Assembly (NCBI GenBank): GCA_937900975.1 | Contig: CALCPC010000530.1 | Location: 1 to 13,293, forward strand | Reading direction: 5' to 3' | Origin: an uncultured Paracoccaceae bacterium | GTDB taxonomy: Bacteria; Pseudomonadota; Alphaproteobacteria; Rhodobacterales; Rhodobacteraceae | DNA length: 13,293 nucleotides | Shown here: positions 7,487 through 13,293 of the stretch, piece by piece | Layout: every line of letters begins with the position of its first letter | How positions within the stretch are numbered: the stretch's first letter is position 1 | Program-made: the position numbers and the translations under genes | The notes under the pieces: model-generated | The model's input: the letters and a program-made list of their open reading frames with translations, nothing else | The model's database searches: none | Told to the model about the DNA's origin: nothing

Positions 7487-7527
7487 GCCCGTCCTCTGCC
7501 GAGGATGGGCACAACCAGAGGAGGTTG
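7487..7527 (-). promoter_or_regulatory. Pair of mutually exclusive stem-loops in the leader of the Rieske operon
   Basis: In the 202-base gap between the acylphosphatase-like gene and the Rieske gene, the minus strand can form hairpin 1 (CAACC/GGTTG, 7527-7512, loop TCCTCT) and then hairpin 2 (GCCCATCCTC/GAGGACGGGC, 7510-7487, loop GGCA, one mismatch). The loop and edge of hairpin 1 (TCCTCTG) are perfectly complementary to the right arm of hairpin 2 (CAGAGGA), so a third stem (7522-7516 with 7498-7492) competes with both. It lies about 130 bases before the Rieske start. Such an arrangement fits a regulated leader, but no U-tract terminator or known riboswitch motif is recognised, and GC-rich DNA yields chance hairpins. 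The gap otherwise holds only a short CA run (about 7398-7408). Confidence 0.3.
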
Positions 7528-7551
7528 CGCCCACTTATTTGGCATCACGCT

Positions 7552-7587
7552 AAAAAAACAATCAAGGCTCAGACGCGGCATGCGTCT
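7552..7587 (-). terminator. Weak possible terminator at the end of the acylphosphatase-like gene
   Basis: On the minus strand a 6-bp stem AGACGC-ATGCC-GCGTCT (7587-7571) overlaps the last codons, and a run of seven T (7558-7552) follows the stop. The 11-12 base spacer between stem and T-run is longer than in classical intrinsic terminators, so the call is tentative. If real, it would separate transcription of the small gene from the Rieske-oxygenase operon. Confidence 0.25.
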
Positions 7588-7828
7588 TGGTCACGGTGTC
7601 GATCCACACGTCGAACGGGCCGAGAAGGCATCCGACCTCCAAGGCATCAATCATCTCTGGATGGCCCTCAACCCGAAACACAGCCTCGCGCGCGTCGGCA
7701 GAGAGGGTTTGGCATTTCAGCCCAAGCCGGCGGCTGTGCTGTGCGACCCATGGCAGGAAGGACGCACTGTCCAAGGCACCGCGAACGATCAGGTGATGGG
7801 CCCGATGTGAAGGGGAAGGCATGGCCAC
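7562..7828 (-). CDS. Acylphosphatase-like small protein, catalytic residues apparently lost
   Basis: 88-aa protein with the length and pattern of acylphosphatases: strand HHLIVRG (11-17), a loop and helix SFLPWVAQHSRRLGL (23-37), strand EAVFRVEG (48-55), a helix and HPEMIDALEVGCLLGP (56-71), and a final strand VWIDTVT. In active members the first loop reads G-x-V-Q-G-V-G-F-R and a later Asn follows the first helix. Here the loop is GALDSASFL, with Leu25 where the catalytic Arg should be, and no equivalent Asn is seen (KCQTLSADA). It is therefore probably a binding or structural relative, not an enzyme. GTG at 7828 is chosen because GGAAGG lies 6 bases before it; ATG at 7822 is the alternative. 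Same strand as the oxygenase operon, 202 bases upstream. Confidence 0.6.
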   Translation of the reverse strand: MAMPSPSHRAHHLIVRGALDSASFLPWVAQHSRRLGLKCQTLSADAREAVFRVEGHPEMIDALEVGCLLGPFDVWIDTVTKTHAASEP

Positions 7829-7839
7829 GGCTTGCCTTC

Positions 7840-8061
7840 CTAGCTATTCGGTTTGCGGCGGACGCGTGATCGCACCGCCTGACTTAAAGCACGCATGACC
7901 CGGGGGTATAGGTCCTTATCCAAGGTGTTGGAAAGGGCCGAGACGCGCTGTCGGGCGCCGTTAGGATCGGGTTGCACGCTGCGATTGGCGTTGGCTTGAT
8001 GTCTCGCGGCGCGATCCGGGGACGCGGCCATTGTCCACACCCGTTGCGGGGCCCACGCCAT
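7840..8061 (-). CDS. Short unrecognised frame upstream of the acylphosphatase-like gene (possible remnant)
   Basis: A 73-codon minus-strand frame whose TAG stop is 11 bases before the acylphosphatase-like GTG and partly overlaps its ribosome-binding site, as in an operon. The last 29 or so residues (from NTLDKDLYPRVMRALS to the end) look like a protein helix with a basic tail, while the first half is low-complexity and has no visible ribosome-binding site. I do not recognise it. It may be the C-terminal stub of a truncated gene or a chance frame. Confidence 0.2.
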   Translation of the reverse strand: MAWAPQRVWTMAASPDRAARHQANANRSVQPDPNGARQRVSALSNTLDKDLYPRVMRALSQAVRSRVRRKPNS

Positions 8062-8084
8062 GGGGCCCCTCGAACCTTGCGGCG

Positions 8085-8549
8085 ATGACCGCGTGCGCGC
8101 CGGTGCCAGCTGTGCGGGAAAGCGGCGGCGCTGTCCGCCGGCGCTGGATGAAGACGCTCGACACCGCCCGGATTTTGCGGTTTCTGACCGGGGACAACCC
8201 GAAGATACGGCGCGCCGCCGCTTCGGTCTTTGGCAACCAGACGATGGCGGAGCCGGATGTCATGTGCTGCAAGGGGATGGTGGACCAGGTGTCGGTGTCG
8301 AAACGGACCTACGGCTTCTTGCGGACAATGATCGGGGCGGCGCTGTCGCCAGATTTAAAGACGATGGCGCGGCGCATAGGGGCCGCAGACCCGATCATCG
8401 ATCTGGCGCTGCGCGGCGCGGCGCGGCTGGGGGGTTTGGCGCGCGCAGGTCGCACAACCCTGGCCGAGGCGGGCTGCGCCGCGCCGCCGACCGGTGATCC
8501 CCGGATCGCAGCCCAACCCGGCGGGCCGCGCTTGGGGGCAGGCGGGTGA
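8085..8549 (+). CDS. Unrecognised protein fragment, coupled to the downstream VOC gene
   Basis: I do not recognise the family. The frame is open from about 7965, with candidate starts TTG 8031, ATG 8085 and ATG 8148, none with a good ribosome-binding site. From about 8148 on (MKTLDTARILRFLTGD...) codons end mostly in G/C and the protein reads like a folded C-terminal helical region (FGNQTMAEPDVMCCKGMVDQ; TYGFLRTMIGAAL; ADPIIDLALRGAARLGGLA), ending in a Pro/Gly-rich tail. The stop overlaps the GTG of the VOC gene as GTGA, which argues that this is a genuine translated gene or the 3' end of one. With no convincing start and abrupt loss of coding character at about 8030-8140, it is probably the C-terminal part of a larger gene cut by a rearrangement. 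Confidence 0.45.
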   Translation: MTACAPVPAVRESGGAVRRRWMKTLDTARILRFLTGDNPKIRRAAASVFGNQTMAEPDVMCCKGMVDQVSVSKRTYGFLRTMIGAALSPDLKTMARRIGAADPIIDLALRGAARLGGLARAGRTTLAEAGCAAPPTGDPRIAAQPGGPRLGAGG

Positions 8550-9001
8550 GCGTGCCCTTCGTCCCCGCGGGGATCGACCATCTGGTGATCTGGGTCGGCA
8601 ATCTAGAGGCGGCGTCGGCCTGGTATCAGAACGTGCTAGGCTGCCGCCCGGCCTATACCTATCCCGAGATTGCGATGGTCCATCTTTGGCACGGTCCGGT
8701 GCTGATCGGGCTCTGGGACGCCGGCGACCCCCGCGCCGCTTATGCGGCGCCGGCGACGGCTGGCGGCCAGAACGTGCATCACATCGCTTTTTCCTGGCAA
8801 GGCGCCAGCGAGACTGTGGTGCGGGACCACCTCCGCCGCAACGGGGTGGAGCTTATCCGCGCCGCGCGCCAGGTCGGCAGCCGGGGCTTCGGCCTTGCGC
8901 TCTACTTCCGCGACCCATGGGGAAACCTGATCGAACTAAAGGGACCGCCCACCTATCAACCGCCAGAGCCCGCGTCGTTCGGTGACCCCAGCAGCGCTTG
9001 A
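8546..9001 (+). CDS. VOC-superfamily (glyoxalase/dioxygenase-fold) protein, single domain
   Basis: 151-aa protein of the vicinal-oxygen-chelate superfamily with two beta-alpha-beta-beta-beta modules. Visible marks are GIDHLVIWVGNLEAASAWYQNVLG at the start, with His at about residue 11 (metal ligand 1), NVHHIAFSW (His, metal ligand 2 region) at about 72-80, and YFRDPWGNLIELKGP near residues 117-131, with the Glu of NLIEL as the usual third ligand. Length is typical of glyoxalase I-like or fosfomycin-resistance-like proteins; the reaction cannot be told from the sequence. The GTG start at 8546 overlaps the upstream frame (GTGA), implying co-translation. Nothing resembling a strong terminator follows the stop. 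Confidence 0.88.
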   Translation: MSVPFVPAGIDHLVIWVGNLEAASAWYQNVLGCRPAYTYPEIAMVHLWHGPVLIGLWDAGDPRAAYAAPATAGGQNVHHIAFSWQGASETVVRDHLRRNGVELIRAARQVGSRGFGLALYFRDPWGNLIELKGPPTYQPPEPASFGDPSSA

Positions 9002-10490
9002 GGCCGATCCGCTGGCCGGGCCAAATGCAACAAACTGGACGCCGCACCCCCGGTTGCGCATAAAACGCCGCCATAGTGCCTTGCTGACAGGACGGGCCCC
9101 AAGAAACTTGACGCAAAGCACCACGGCCCGGATCGATATCTTTAATCAGCCCGGGTTGATCGCCGCCGCTGCGAGACATTTCGGCGCCGATGGCCAGGCG
9201 TCACTTGCGCCACAGCAGAACCCTTGGTCACGCGAGCCTTACCCGTGACGCCGCGCTGAACGGCCATACCACGCTTAGAGTTGAAGAAAGGGGTCGCCGC
9301 GGCCTTCCGATCCGAGTGCCACGCAATCTGGATCCTGTCTTGGCCAAAATCGCTGGATCCACCCGCATCCAGAATGATCACAGCAAGATCTTCGTTTTGA
9401 TCCGGCAGACCCAACGGAGGAAGGGCCAAAACCTGCGCCGGGGACGCCACGCGACCACCGTTTCGATCTTCCCCGCCTTGTGCCGCGCGACCTGTCCTTG
9501 GGGCGCCGGCGGACTGAGAACGCCACGGGGCTCTTGGCCGTAAAAGCCTGCCTCAAAAGCGATAGCAGCGGGCGATGAGGTGGGTCATCGGCGTTGTCTG
9601 GCAGTCTGTAAGAGGGCTCGGTAGCCGCTCGTTCGACGCGGCGGACGAGATGGCGTTTGATGCAGGCCCGGGCGACGGTGCGCAACCCCCTGACAGCAGG
9701 GCGTTTGCCGCGTTGTTCGTCTTGGATTCCGCATCTTTCGCCCCGCCGCAGCCAGGACCTGCGGCAGCGCGACCATCCGCAAAACAACCTCTGACGCGGG
9801 TGCTGAGGCTTTAGCCATCGAAACGCCGAAGGACAGCGCCGCCGGGGGAAACTGCGGCGGGTGACCGCGCGGCGCCGGACAGACCGATAGCCGCGTTTTC
9901 GGCGTCCAGCGGTCCGTCATCCCCGTCGCGGCGTTTGCTCTGGCGCGCTCGGGTTGCGCGCGACCGCCCGCCTGACGCTGCGCCAGGAGCGTCCAAAACG
10001 CCGCGACGCCCCTGCCGGGGCGCCAGGTCAATCCGGGTTTTGCGGGCTTAGGCGTTCAGGGTGTCGTGCACCGCATCCAGCGCCCTCCCGCTGCCCCGCC
10101 GCCAACTCCAGGGACGGCGCACCGGCGGGCTGGCGCGACACTTTTCGGATCGATTTCCCGCCGATGATCGCGGCCGTCGATTGGCGCATGGGCTGGCCCC
10201 AAACCGCCGGCGATCTTTCCGGGCCGCCTGGCGACCAGGGCTGAAACCGACGCGGTGCCCCCCGGGGCTTCATCCCGCCCCGACCGGGGACGCAGGCGCG
10301 GCGGCCCAGCCCGACCGCGCCGGGGAGATCCCGCCCCCCGGGATACCCGCCAAAACTGCCCTCAAAAAGACCGGTCAAACGCAAGGGTGGAAGCAAGAGC
10401 GCCGCCCGGGGCCGGTGGCGCCAGGGCGCGGCCTCTGCTTGTCGGGCGCTTCGGTTCGGGCCGGTCCGGTCGCTTTGGAGAACACCTGCC
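9002..10490. other. Gene-poor GC-rich stretch, no convincing gene
   Basis: About 1.5 kb without a gene I can support. Open frames exist on both strands but show no recognisable domains, no good ribosome-binding sites and inconsistent third-base use. Perfect hairpins are present at 10007-10022 (CGCCCC-TGCC-GGGGCG) and 10328-10344 (ATCCCG/CGGGAT), as expected in GC-rich spacer. The best coding-like piece is a minus-strand frame at about 9450-9142 with residues such as DLAVIILDAGGSSDFGQDR, which seems to continue upstream only through a frame change near 9455. It could be a decayed gene but is unidentified. No tRNA, insertion-sequence ends or CRISPR repeats are seen. Confidence 0.5.
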
Positions 10491-10516
10491 AAAAGCGCGG
10501 CCCGATGGACCGCGCT
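10491..10516 (-). terminator. Intrinsic terminator downstream of the two-domain VOC gene
   Basis: On the minus strand, AGCGCGGTCC-ATC-GGGCCGCGCT (10516-10494) forms a 10-bp GC-rich stem (one T-G wobble) with a 3-base loop and runs directly into TTT (10493-10491). It lies about 57 bases after the stop of the VOC gene and has the correct orientation for it. The stem is strong; the T-tract is short. Confidence 0.5.
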
Positions 10517-10537
10517 CTCCTAGTGTTTGGTTTAGGG

Positions 10538-10567
10538 CAATTTCCGTTCACATTGGATCAGAAATCG
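10538..10567. repeat. Imperfect palindrome, possible dispersed intergenic repeat
   Basis: CAATTTC (10538-10544) and GAAATCG (10561-10567) form a 7-bp inverted repeat with one mismatch around a 16-base centre (CGTTCACATTGGATCA) that is itself partly symmetrical. It lies between the VOC stop and its terminator. The GCAATTTCC...GAAAT pattern resembles short palindromic repeats scattered between alphaproteobacterial genes. Only one copy is in this window, so the repeat status is inferred. Confidence 0.33.
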
Positions 10568-10573
10568 CCGGCT

Positions 10574-11368
10574 CTAGGCGGCGAGCGCTGCTCGACGGCT
10601 CAGACCAAAGGTCGTGCCCCAGGGTGCCTCAATCGTCTCGGGCAAGGCTGCCGGCGTGTCGATCTCAACATCCACGCGCCGCAACCCGGTTGCGGGCGTC
10701 GTTGGGGCGCCGCGATACCGCGACAGGTGGGCGTTCGCGGCAAAGTGGTGGTGATACCCACCGGCGGAATAGAACCGCGATCCACCCATCTTCTTGACAA
10801 GATCGATGCCCATGCCGTCGACGAACACGCGCGTCGCCTCTTCCACATCGCCGACTTGCAGATGCACATGCCCGATCTTGGTGCCCACCGGCGCGCCGCC
10901 CCAGTGCGTGGCCAGCTTCATCAACCCGTCAAAGTCGATCCCGCGACGGCCAGTGTTTTGCGCGCCCCCAGGACCGGCCCACGCCGTTTGCGGTTTGTCG
11001 GCATAGATCTCGACGCCATTGCCCTCAGGGTCGGTCAGATAAACCGCCTCGCTTACCGGATGGTTCGACGCGCCATCGGCATAAACATTGTGCTTGGCCG
11101 CCATGTCCAGCCACGATGCCAGATCGCCGCGCTTGGGCAGCAGGAACGCCGTGTGAAACAGGCCGGGTGCTTGCGGTTGGCGCGTGGCGTGCGGGTCGTG
11201 CTGCAACTCTAGCAAGGCCACATCCCCCGCGCCAAGAACAGCGTGGCTGCCGTCCTGGTGCAAGACATTCAGGCCAACTGTCCTTTTGTAAAACGCAGAG
11301 ACCTTGTCCAAATTGCTGACAGCAAGGACAACGCGGGTGATGTCCAGCCCATAATCAATCTGTGTCAT
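10574..11368 (-). CDS. Two-domain VOC protein, catechol-2,3-dioxygenase (CatE-like)
   Basis: 264-aa protein with two VOC modules, similar in layout to the CatE/YfiE group of extradiol-type ring-cleavage dioxygenases. Module 1 (about 8-125) begins ITRVVLAVSNLDKVSAFY, contains GLFHTAFLLP (H72) and ends AVYLTDPEGNGVEIYAD (E120). Module 2 (about 163-260) begins KIGHVHLQVGDVEEA (H167/H169) and contains GGYHHHFAAN (H206-208). A good ribosome-binding site (AGGAGA, 6 bases before the ATG) fixes the start. It is divergent from a LysR regulator and followed by a probable terminator, so it is likely a single-gene transcript. Ring cleavage of a catechol-like substrate is family knowledge, not proven; metal-ligand completeness in module 2 is uncertain. 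Confidence 0.92.
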   Translation of the reverse strand: MTQIDYGLDITRVVLAVSNLDKVSAFYKRTVGLNVLHQDGSHAVLGAGDVALLELQHDPHATRQPQAPGLFHTAFLLPKRGDLASWLDMAAKHNVYADGASNHPVSEAVYLTDPEGNGVEIYADKPQTAWAGPGGAQNTGRRGIDFDGLMKLATHWGGAPVGTKIGHVHLQVGDVEEATRVFVDGMGIDLVKKMGGSRFYSAGGYHHHFAANAHLSRYRGAPTTPATGLRRVDVEIDTPAALPETIEAPWGTTFGLSRRAALAA

Positions 11369-11466
11369 TGGGTTCTCCTTTTCGGTTGCCTCATGCAGAT
11401 AGGATTGCTCAACTGTCTATGTAACGGCGACTTCGGCGAATGTTTTTCGCCCTTTTGGGGACAATC
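11369..11466. promoter_or_regulatory. Divergent promoter region between the VOC gene and the LysR regulator
   Basis: 98-base spacer separating two divergent starts, the classical place for LysR-type operators. A TTG-CT-CAA dyad (about 11404-11412) sits inside a broader partly symmetric block CAGATAG...CTATG, which is AT-richer than its surroundings and fits a T-N11-A style site. No confident -35/-10 pair could be assigned on either strand. Autoregulation of the LysR gene and control of the VOC gene are inferred from the layout. Confidence 0.42.
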
Positions 11467-12387
11467 ATGGACAGTATCGATGGTATGAGAACCTTCGTGG
11501 CCGTGGCCGAAACGGGGTCGTTTTCCGCCGCCGGTCGTCGGCTGGGGCTCAGCAACAAGCTGGTCAGCAAGTACATCGCGGCGCTAGAGGCGCAGGTGGG
11601 CATCACGCTGGTGTTTCGAACGACCCGCGCCATGTCGGTCTCACCCGAGGGTCAGGTGTATCTGGCGGGATGCCGCCGGGTTTTGCAAGAGATCGACGCG
11701 CTGAACGCATCGCTTGATGGCACGAAAGGGCTGCGAGGCACGGTGCGTGTCGCTGCCCCCGTGACCTTTGGTGAGGTGTTGGTCAACGAAGCGGCGCTTG
11801 ATTTCACGGCGCTTCATCCGGGTGTGGAAATCGATCTGGTTTTGTCCGATGCGTATGAGGATCTGGCCGAAAACGGGTTTGATCTGGCGATCCGTATCGG
11901 CGAGATGCGGGATTCTAATCTCCGAGTCAGGCGGCTTGGCGAGGCCCGGATCGTGACGGTCGCCGCACCCACCAACCTCGCGGCTTCTGGGGTTCCTGAC
12001 CGTCCAAGCGATTTGAGCGATCACGTATGCATCCGGGACTCAAACAGCGACAACCCATCGATGTGGACCTTCTCCGTTGATGGCAGAACGACCTCGGTCG
12101 CGGTGACGGGACCGCTCGCCTGCAACAGCGCGTCGGCCAGTTTGCAGGCAGCGCGCTTGGGCGTCGGCATTGCGATGGTCCCGGATCTTTTTGCGCATCG
12201 AGAGATTGCCAGCGGGGACGTTCAGCCGGTGCTTGAGGGGTTTGCCGGCCCGCCGATCCCAGTGCAGGCGGTGTATTTGCCATCGGATTATGAGCGGCCA
12301 AAACTGACGGCCCTTGTCGCACATATGAAGGGCGCCGTTGCGCGGAGCGAGGAGCGCTGCAGGCGTACCTATGCCAAGAAACGCTGA
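11467..12387 (+). CDS. LysR-family transcriptional regulator (CrgA-like subgroup)
   Basis: 306-aa regulator. Residues about 1-60 form the winged helix-turn-helix: MDSIDGMRTFVAVAETGSFSAAGRRLGLSNKLVSKYIAALE, with the recognition helix at LSNKLVSKYIAAL, followed by GITLVFRTTRAMSVSPEG. Residues about 90-295 form the effector-binding domain (GTVRVAAPVTFGEVLV; FDLAIRIGEM; ARLGVGIAMVPDL). The start at 11467 is preferred over ATG 11440 because GGGGA lies 5-6 bases before it and the MDSIDGMRTF opening is the family N-terminus. It is divergent from the two-domain VOC gene, its likely target. The effector is unknown. The C-terminus is basic (RSEERCRRTYAKKR). Confidence 0.94.
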   Translation: MDSIDGMRTFVAVAETGSFSAAGRRLGLSNKLVSKYIAALEAQVGITLVFRTTRAMSVSPEGQVYLAGCRRVLQEIDALNASLDGTKGLRGTVRVAAPVTFGEVLVNEAALDFTALHPGVEIDLVLSDAYEDLAENGFDLAIRIGEMRDSNLRVRRLGEARIVTVAAPTNLAASGVPDRPSDLSDHVCIRDSNSDNPSMWTFSVDGRTTSVAVTGPLACNSASASLQAARLGVGIAMVPDLFAHREIASGDVQPVLEGFAGPPIPVQAVYLPSDYERPKLTALVAHMKGAVARSEERCRRTYAKKR

Positions 12388-12519
12388 GACAAGAAGGAGG
12401 GGCCAGTTTACAGGTGGGCCGCGCCTCGGCCAAAAGGGCATGACCGTGCGGCGCGGTTGCGGCAGGCTGGACCCCGTGGAGCGTTTTCTACCGGATCGGC
12501 CACATCCGCGACACCGCAA

Positions 12520-12546
12520 CCGGTTTCGACCGATGCCCGAAACGGG
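12520..12546 (+). terminator. Stem-loop in the convergent spacer after the LysR gene (tentative)
   Basis: CCGGTTTCG (12520-12528) and CGAAACGGG (12538-12546) form a 9-bp stem with one mismatch and a 9-base loop in the 220-base spacer between the convergent LysR and recombinase genes. It lacks a T-run, so if it works as a terminator it is not a classical one. The rest of the spacer holds nothing I can identify; no tRNA or obvious attachment-site repeat is visible. Confidence 0.25.
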
Positions 12547-12607
12547 TCGGCCTGCCCTTTGGCAACGCGCTGCCACGCAGATCGTCCAGCGCCGTTCCTG
12601 CGGCGGG

Positions 12608-13293
12608 TCAGAGGCCCGCGGCCTTGGTCAAATTCACGCGAAAACGGTCGCGGCGGCGTTGGTAGCGCCGGGTCATTTCGGCGGAGGCGTGACCGAGGTG
12701 TTTTTGGACATGCGCCTCATCGACCTCGGCAGAGGAGGCCAGGCCCGCGCGCAACGAATGGCCAGAGAAAAGCGCGAGGCGTTCGGCCGCGGGCAGGTCC
12801 GCACGCAGACCGCTTTTCAGCACGGTGGCCTTGATCAGGCGCGCGACATGCTTGTCCGAAAGGCGGTCTCCAAGCGCCTTCGACCCATCCCGCGAAGTGC
12901 GCACGAAAACGGGTCCGAAATCGATCTTGGCAAAGTTCAGCCACTGCTCCAACGCATGAACCGGGCAGGTCGCCGCGCCCGAACCGCGCCCAACCTCAAC
13001 CACCCGCCAACCGGTCTTGGCGTTCAGCGTCAAAAGCGCGCCGCCCTCTAGGATTTCGATCCAACCACGGCTTTCGGGCGTGTCGTCGCGGCCGACGTCG
13101 AGACCGACGATTTCGGACCGCCGCAGCCCGCCAGCATAGCCAAGCAGCAGGATCGCCCGGTCGCGGAGACCGCGGAGGTCATGGGGCAATGTCGCCACCA
13201 TCGCGCGGATGTCTTCGGGCCCGACCGCCGCCTTTTGGACCGGTGGGCGCGCGTGTCGGCGCTTGATCCCAGCAAGGACGGTCGCGATATGCC
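12608..13293 (-). CDS. Tyrosine recombinase/integrase (5' end beyond the right edge)
   Basis: The last 227 residues of a phage-integrase-family protein are in the window, and the frame is open to the edge (about VLAGIKRRHARPPVQKAAVG at the left end of the visible protein, before MVATLPHDLRG). The catalytic set is complete: Arg in GGLRRSEI, Lys in NAKTGWRVV, HSLR in FSGHSLRAG, His in LGHAS and the nucleophile Tyr in TRRYQRR. The C-terminus is short and typical (FRVNLTKAAGL). The N-terminal SAM-like core-binding domain lies outside. The gene converges on the LysR gene. It may be the integrase of a mobile element extending rightward, or a resident recombinase; no att repeats are recognised. Confidence 0.93.
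   Translation of the reverse strand, partial: HIATVLAGIKRRHARPPVQKAAVGPEDIRAMVATLPHDLRGLRDRAILLLGYAGGLRRSEIVGLDVGRDDTPESRGWIEILEGGALLTLNAKTGWRVVEVGRGSGAATCPVHALEQWLNFAKIDFGPVFVRTSRDGSKALGDRLSDKHVARLIKATVLKSGLRADLPAAERLALFSGHSLRAGLASSAEVDEAHVQKHLGHASAEMTRRYQRRRDRFRVNLTKAAGL

Noticed and set aside
7302..7581. Two overlapping short minus-strand frames in the gap before the Rieske gene
   Set aside because: They overlap the Rieske start or the acylphosphatase-like end, lack a ribosome-binding site and show no protein-like pattern.
9275..9787. Minus-strand frame of 170 codons considered as a transposase remnant
   Set aside because: No DDE or other transposase motif, no inverted terminal repeats or target duplications were found around it.
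10028..10492. Minus-strand frame of 154 codons in the gene-poor stretch
   Set aside because: Composition is Pro/Gly/Arg/Ala low-complexity with no motif; the terminator hairpin abuts it. Expected by chance at this GC content.
10061..11212. Long plus-strand open frame (383 codons) across the spacer and the VOC gene
   Set aside because: Half of it is antisense to the well-supported two-domain VOC gene and the rest is Pro/Arg/Gly-rich spacer; no domain and no ribosome-binding site.
1..13293. CRISPR arrays, tRNA or rRNA genes
   Set aside because: No regularly spaced repeats, cloverleaf-like segments or rRNA-like sequence were seen by reading; a computed tRNA/CRISPR scan was not possible.

Overview
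The window looks like a GC-rich alphaproteobacterial chromosome, most likely Rhodobacterales (Roseobacter/Rhodobacteraceae type). This is inferred from overall protein style, G/C-ending codons, the Tat-exported BMP-family binding protein and the style of the integrase; no rRNA or other taxonomic marker is present.

Left part (1-7828, all on the minus strand, read from right to left): a small acylphosphatase-like gene (7828-7562), then a tightly packed cluster. It encodes a Rieske [2Fe-2S] protein (7359-6718), a Rieske-less non-heme-iron oxygenase catalytic subunit (6721-5879), a glutathione S-transferase homologue (5882-5226), an amidohydrolase of the 8-oxoguanine deaminase/AtzB-like group (5229-3917, with a broken N-terminus), and a BMP-type ABC importer: binding protein (3886-2783), double ATPase (2779-1265), permease 1 (1268-195) and permease 2 (198 to the left edge). 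Five of the junctions are 4-base ATGA/GTGA stop-start overlaps, so this is almost certainly one operon.

The most notable point is that the oxygenase is split. The 2-His-1-carboxylate iron domain and the Rieske cluster sit on separate polypeptides, and a GST homologue is encoded right after them. This parallels the NdmC/NdmD/NdmE methylxanthine N7-demethylase of Pseudomonas putida CBB5, where NdmC lacks a Rieske domain, NdmD supplies an extra one and NdmE is a GST homologue. Here the Rieske domain is not fused to a reductase but to a C-terminal half of about 100 residues that I do not recognise. Together with a purine/nucleoside-type importer and a nucleobase-type deaminase, the simplest reading is uptake and oxidative plus hydrolytic breakdown of an N-heterocycle such as a modified purine. 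The substrate is inference.

Middle part (7829-10573): an apparent scar where a short minus-strand frame meets a plus-strand gene fragment of unknown family (8085-8549), which is translationally coupled to a one-domain VOC/glyoxalase-like gene (8546-9001). A gene-poor GC-rich stretch of about 1.5 kb follows, holding only hairpins, a probable terminator and a palindromic repeat.

Right part (10574-13293): a two-domain VOC protein of the catechol-2,3-dioxygenase type (minus), a divergent LysR-family regulator (plus) that probably controls it, and a tyrosine recombinase (minus) running off the right edge. The recombinase, the fragments and the gene-poor stretch suggest an accessory or remodelled region.
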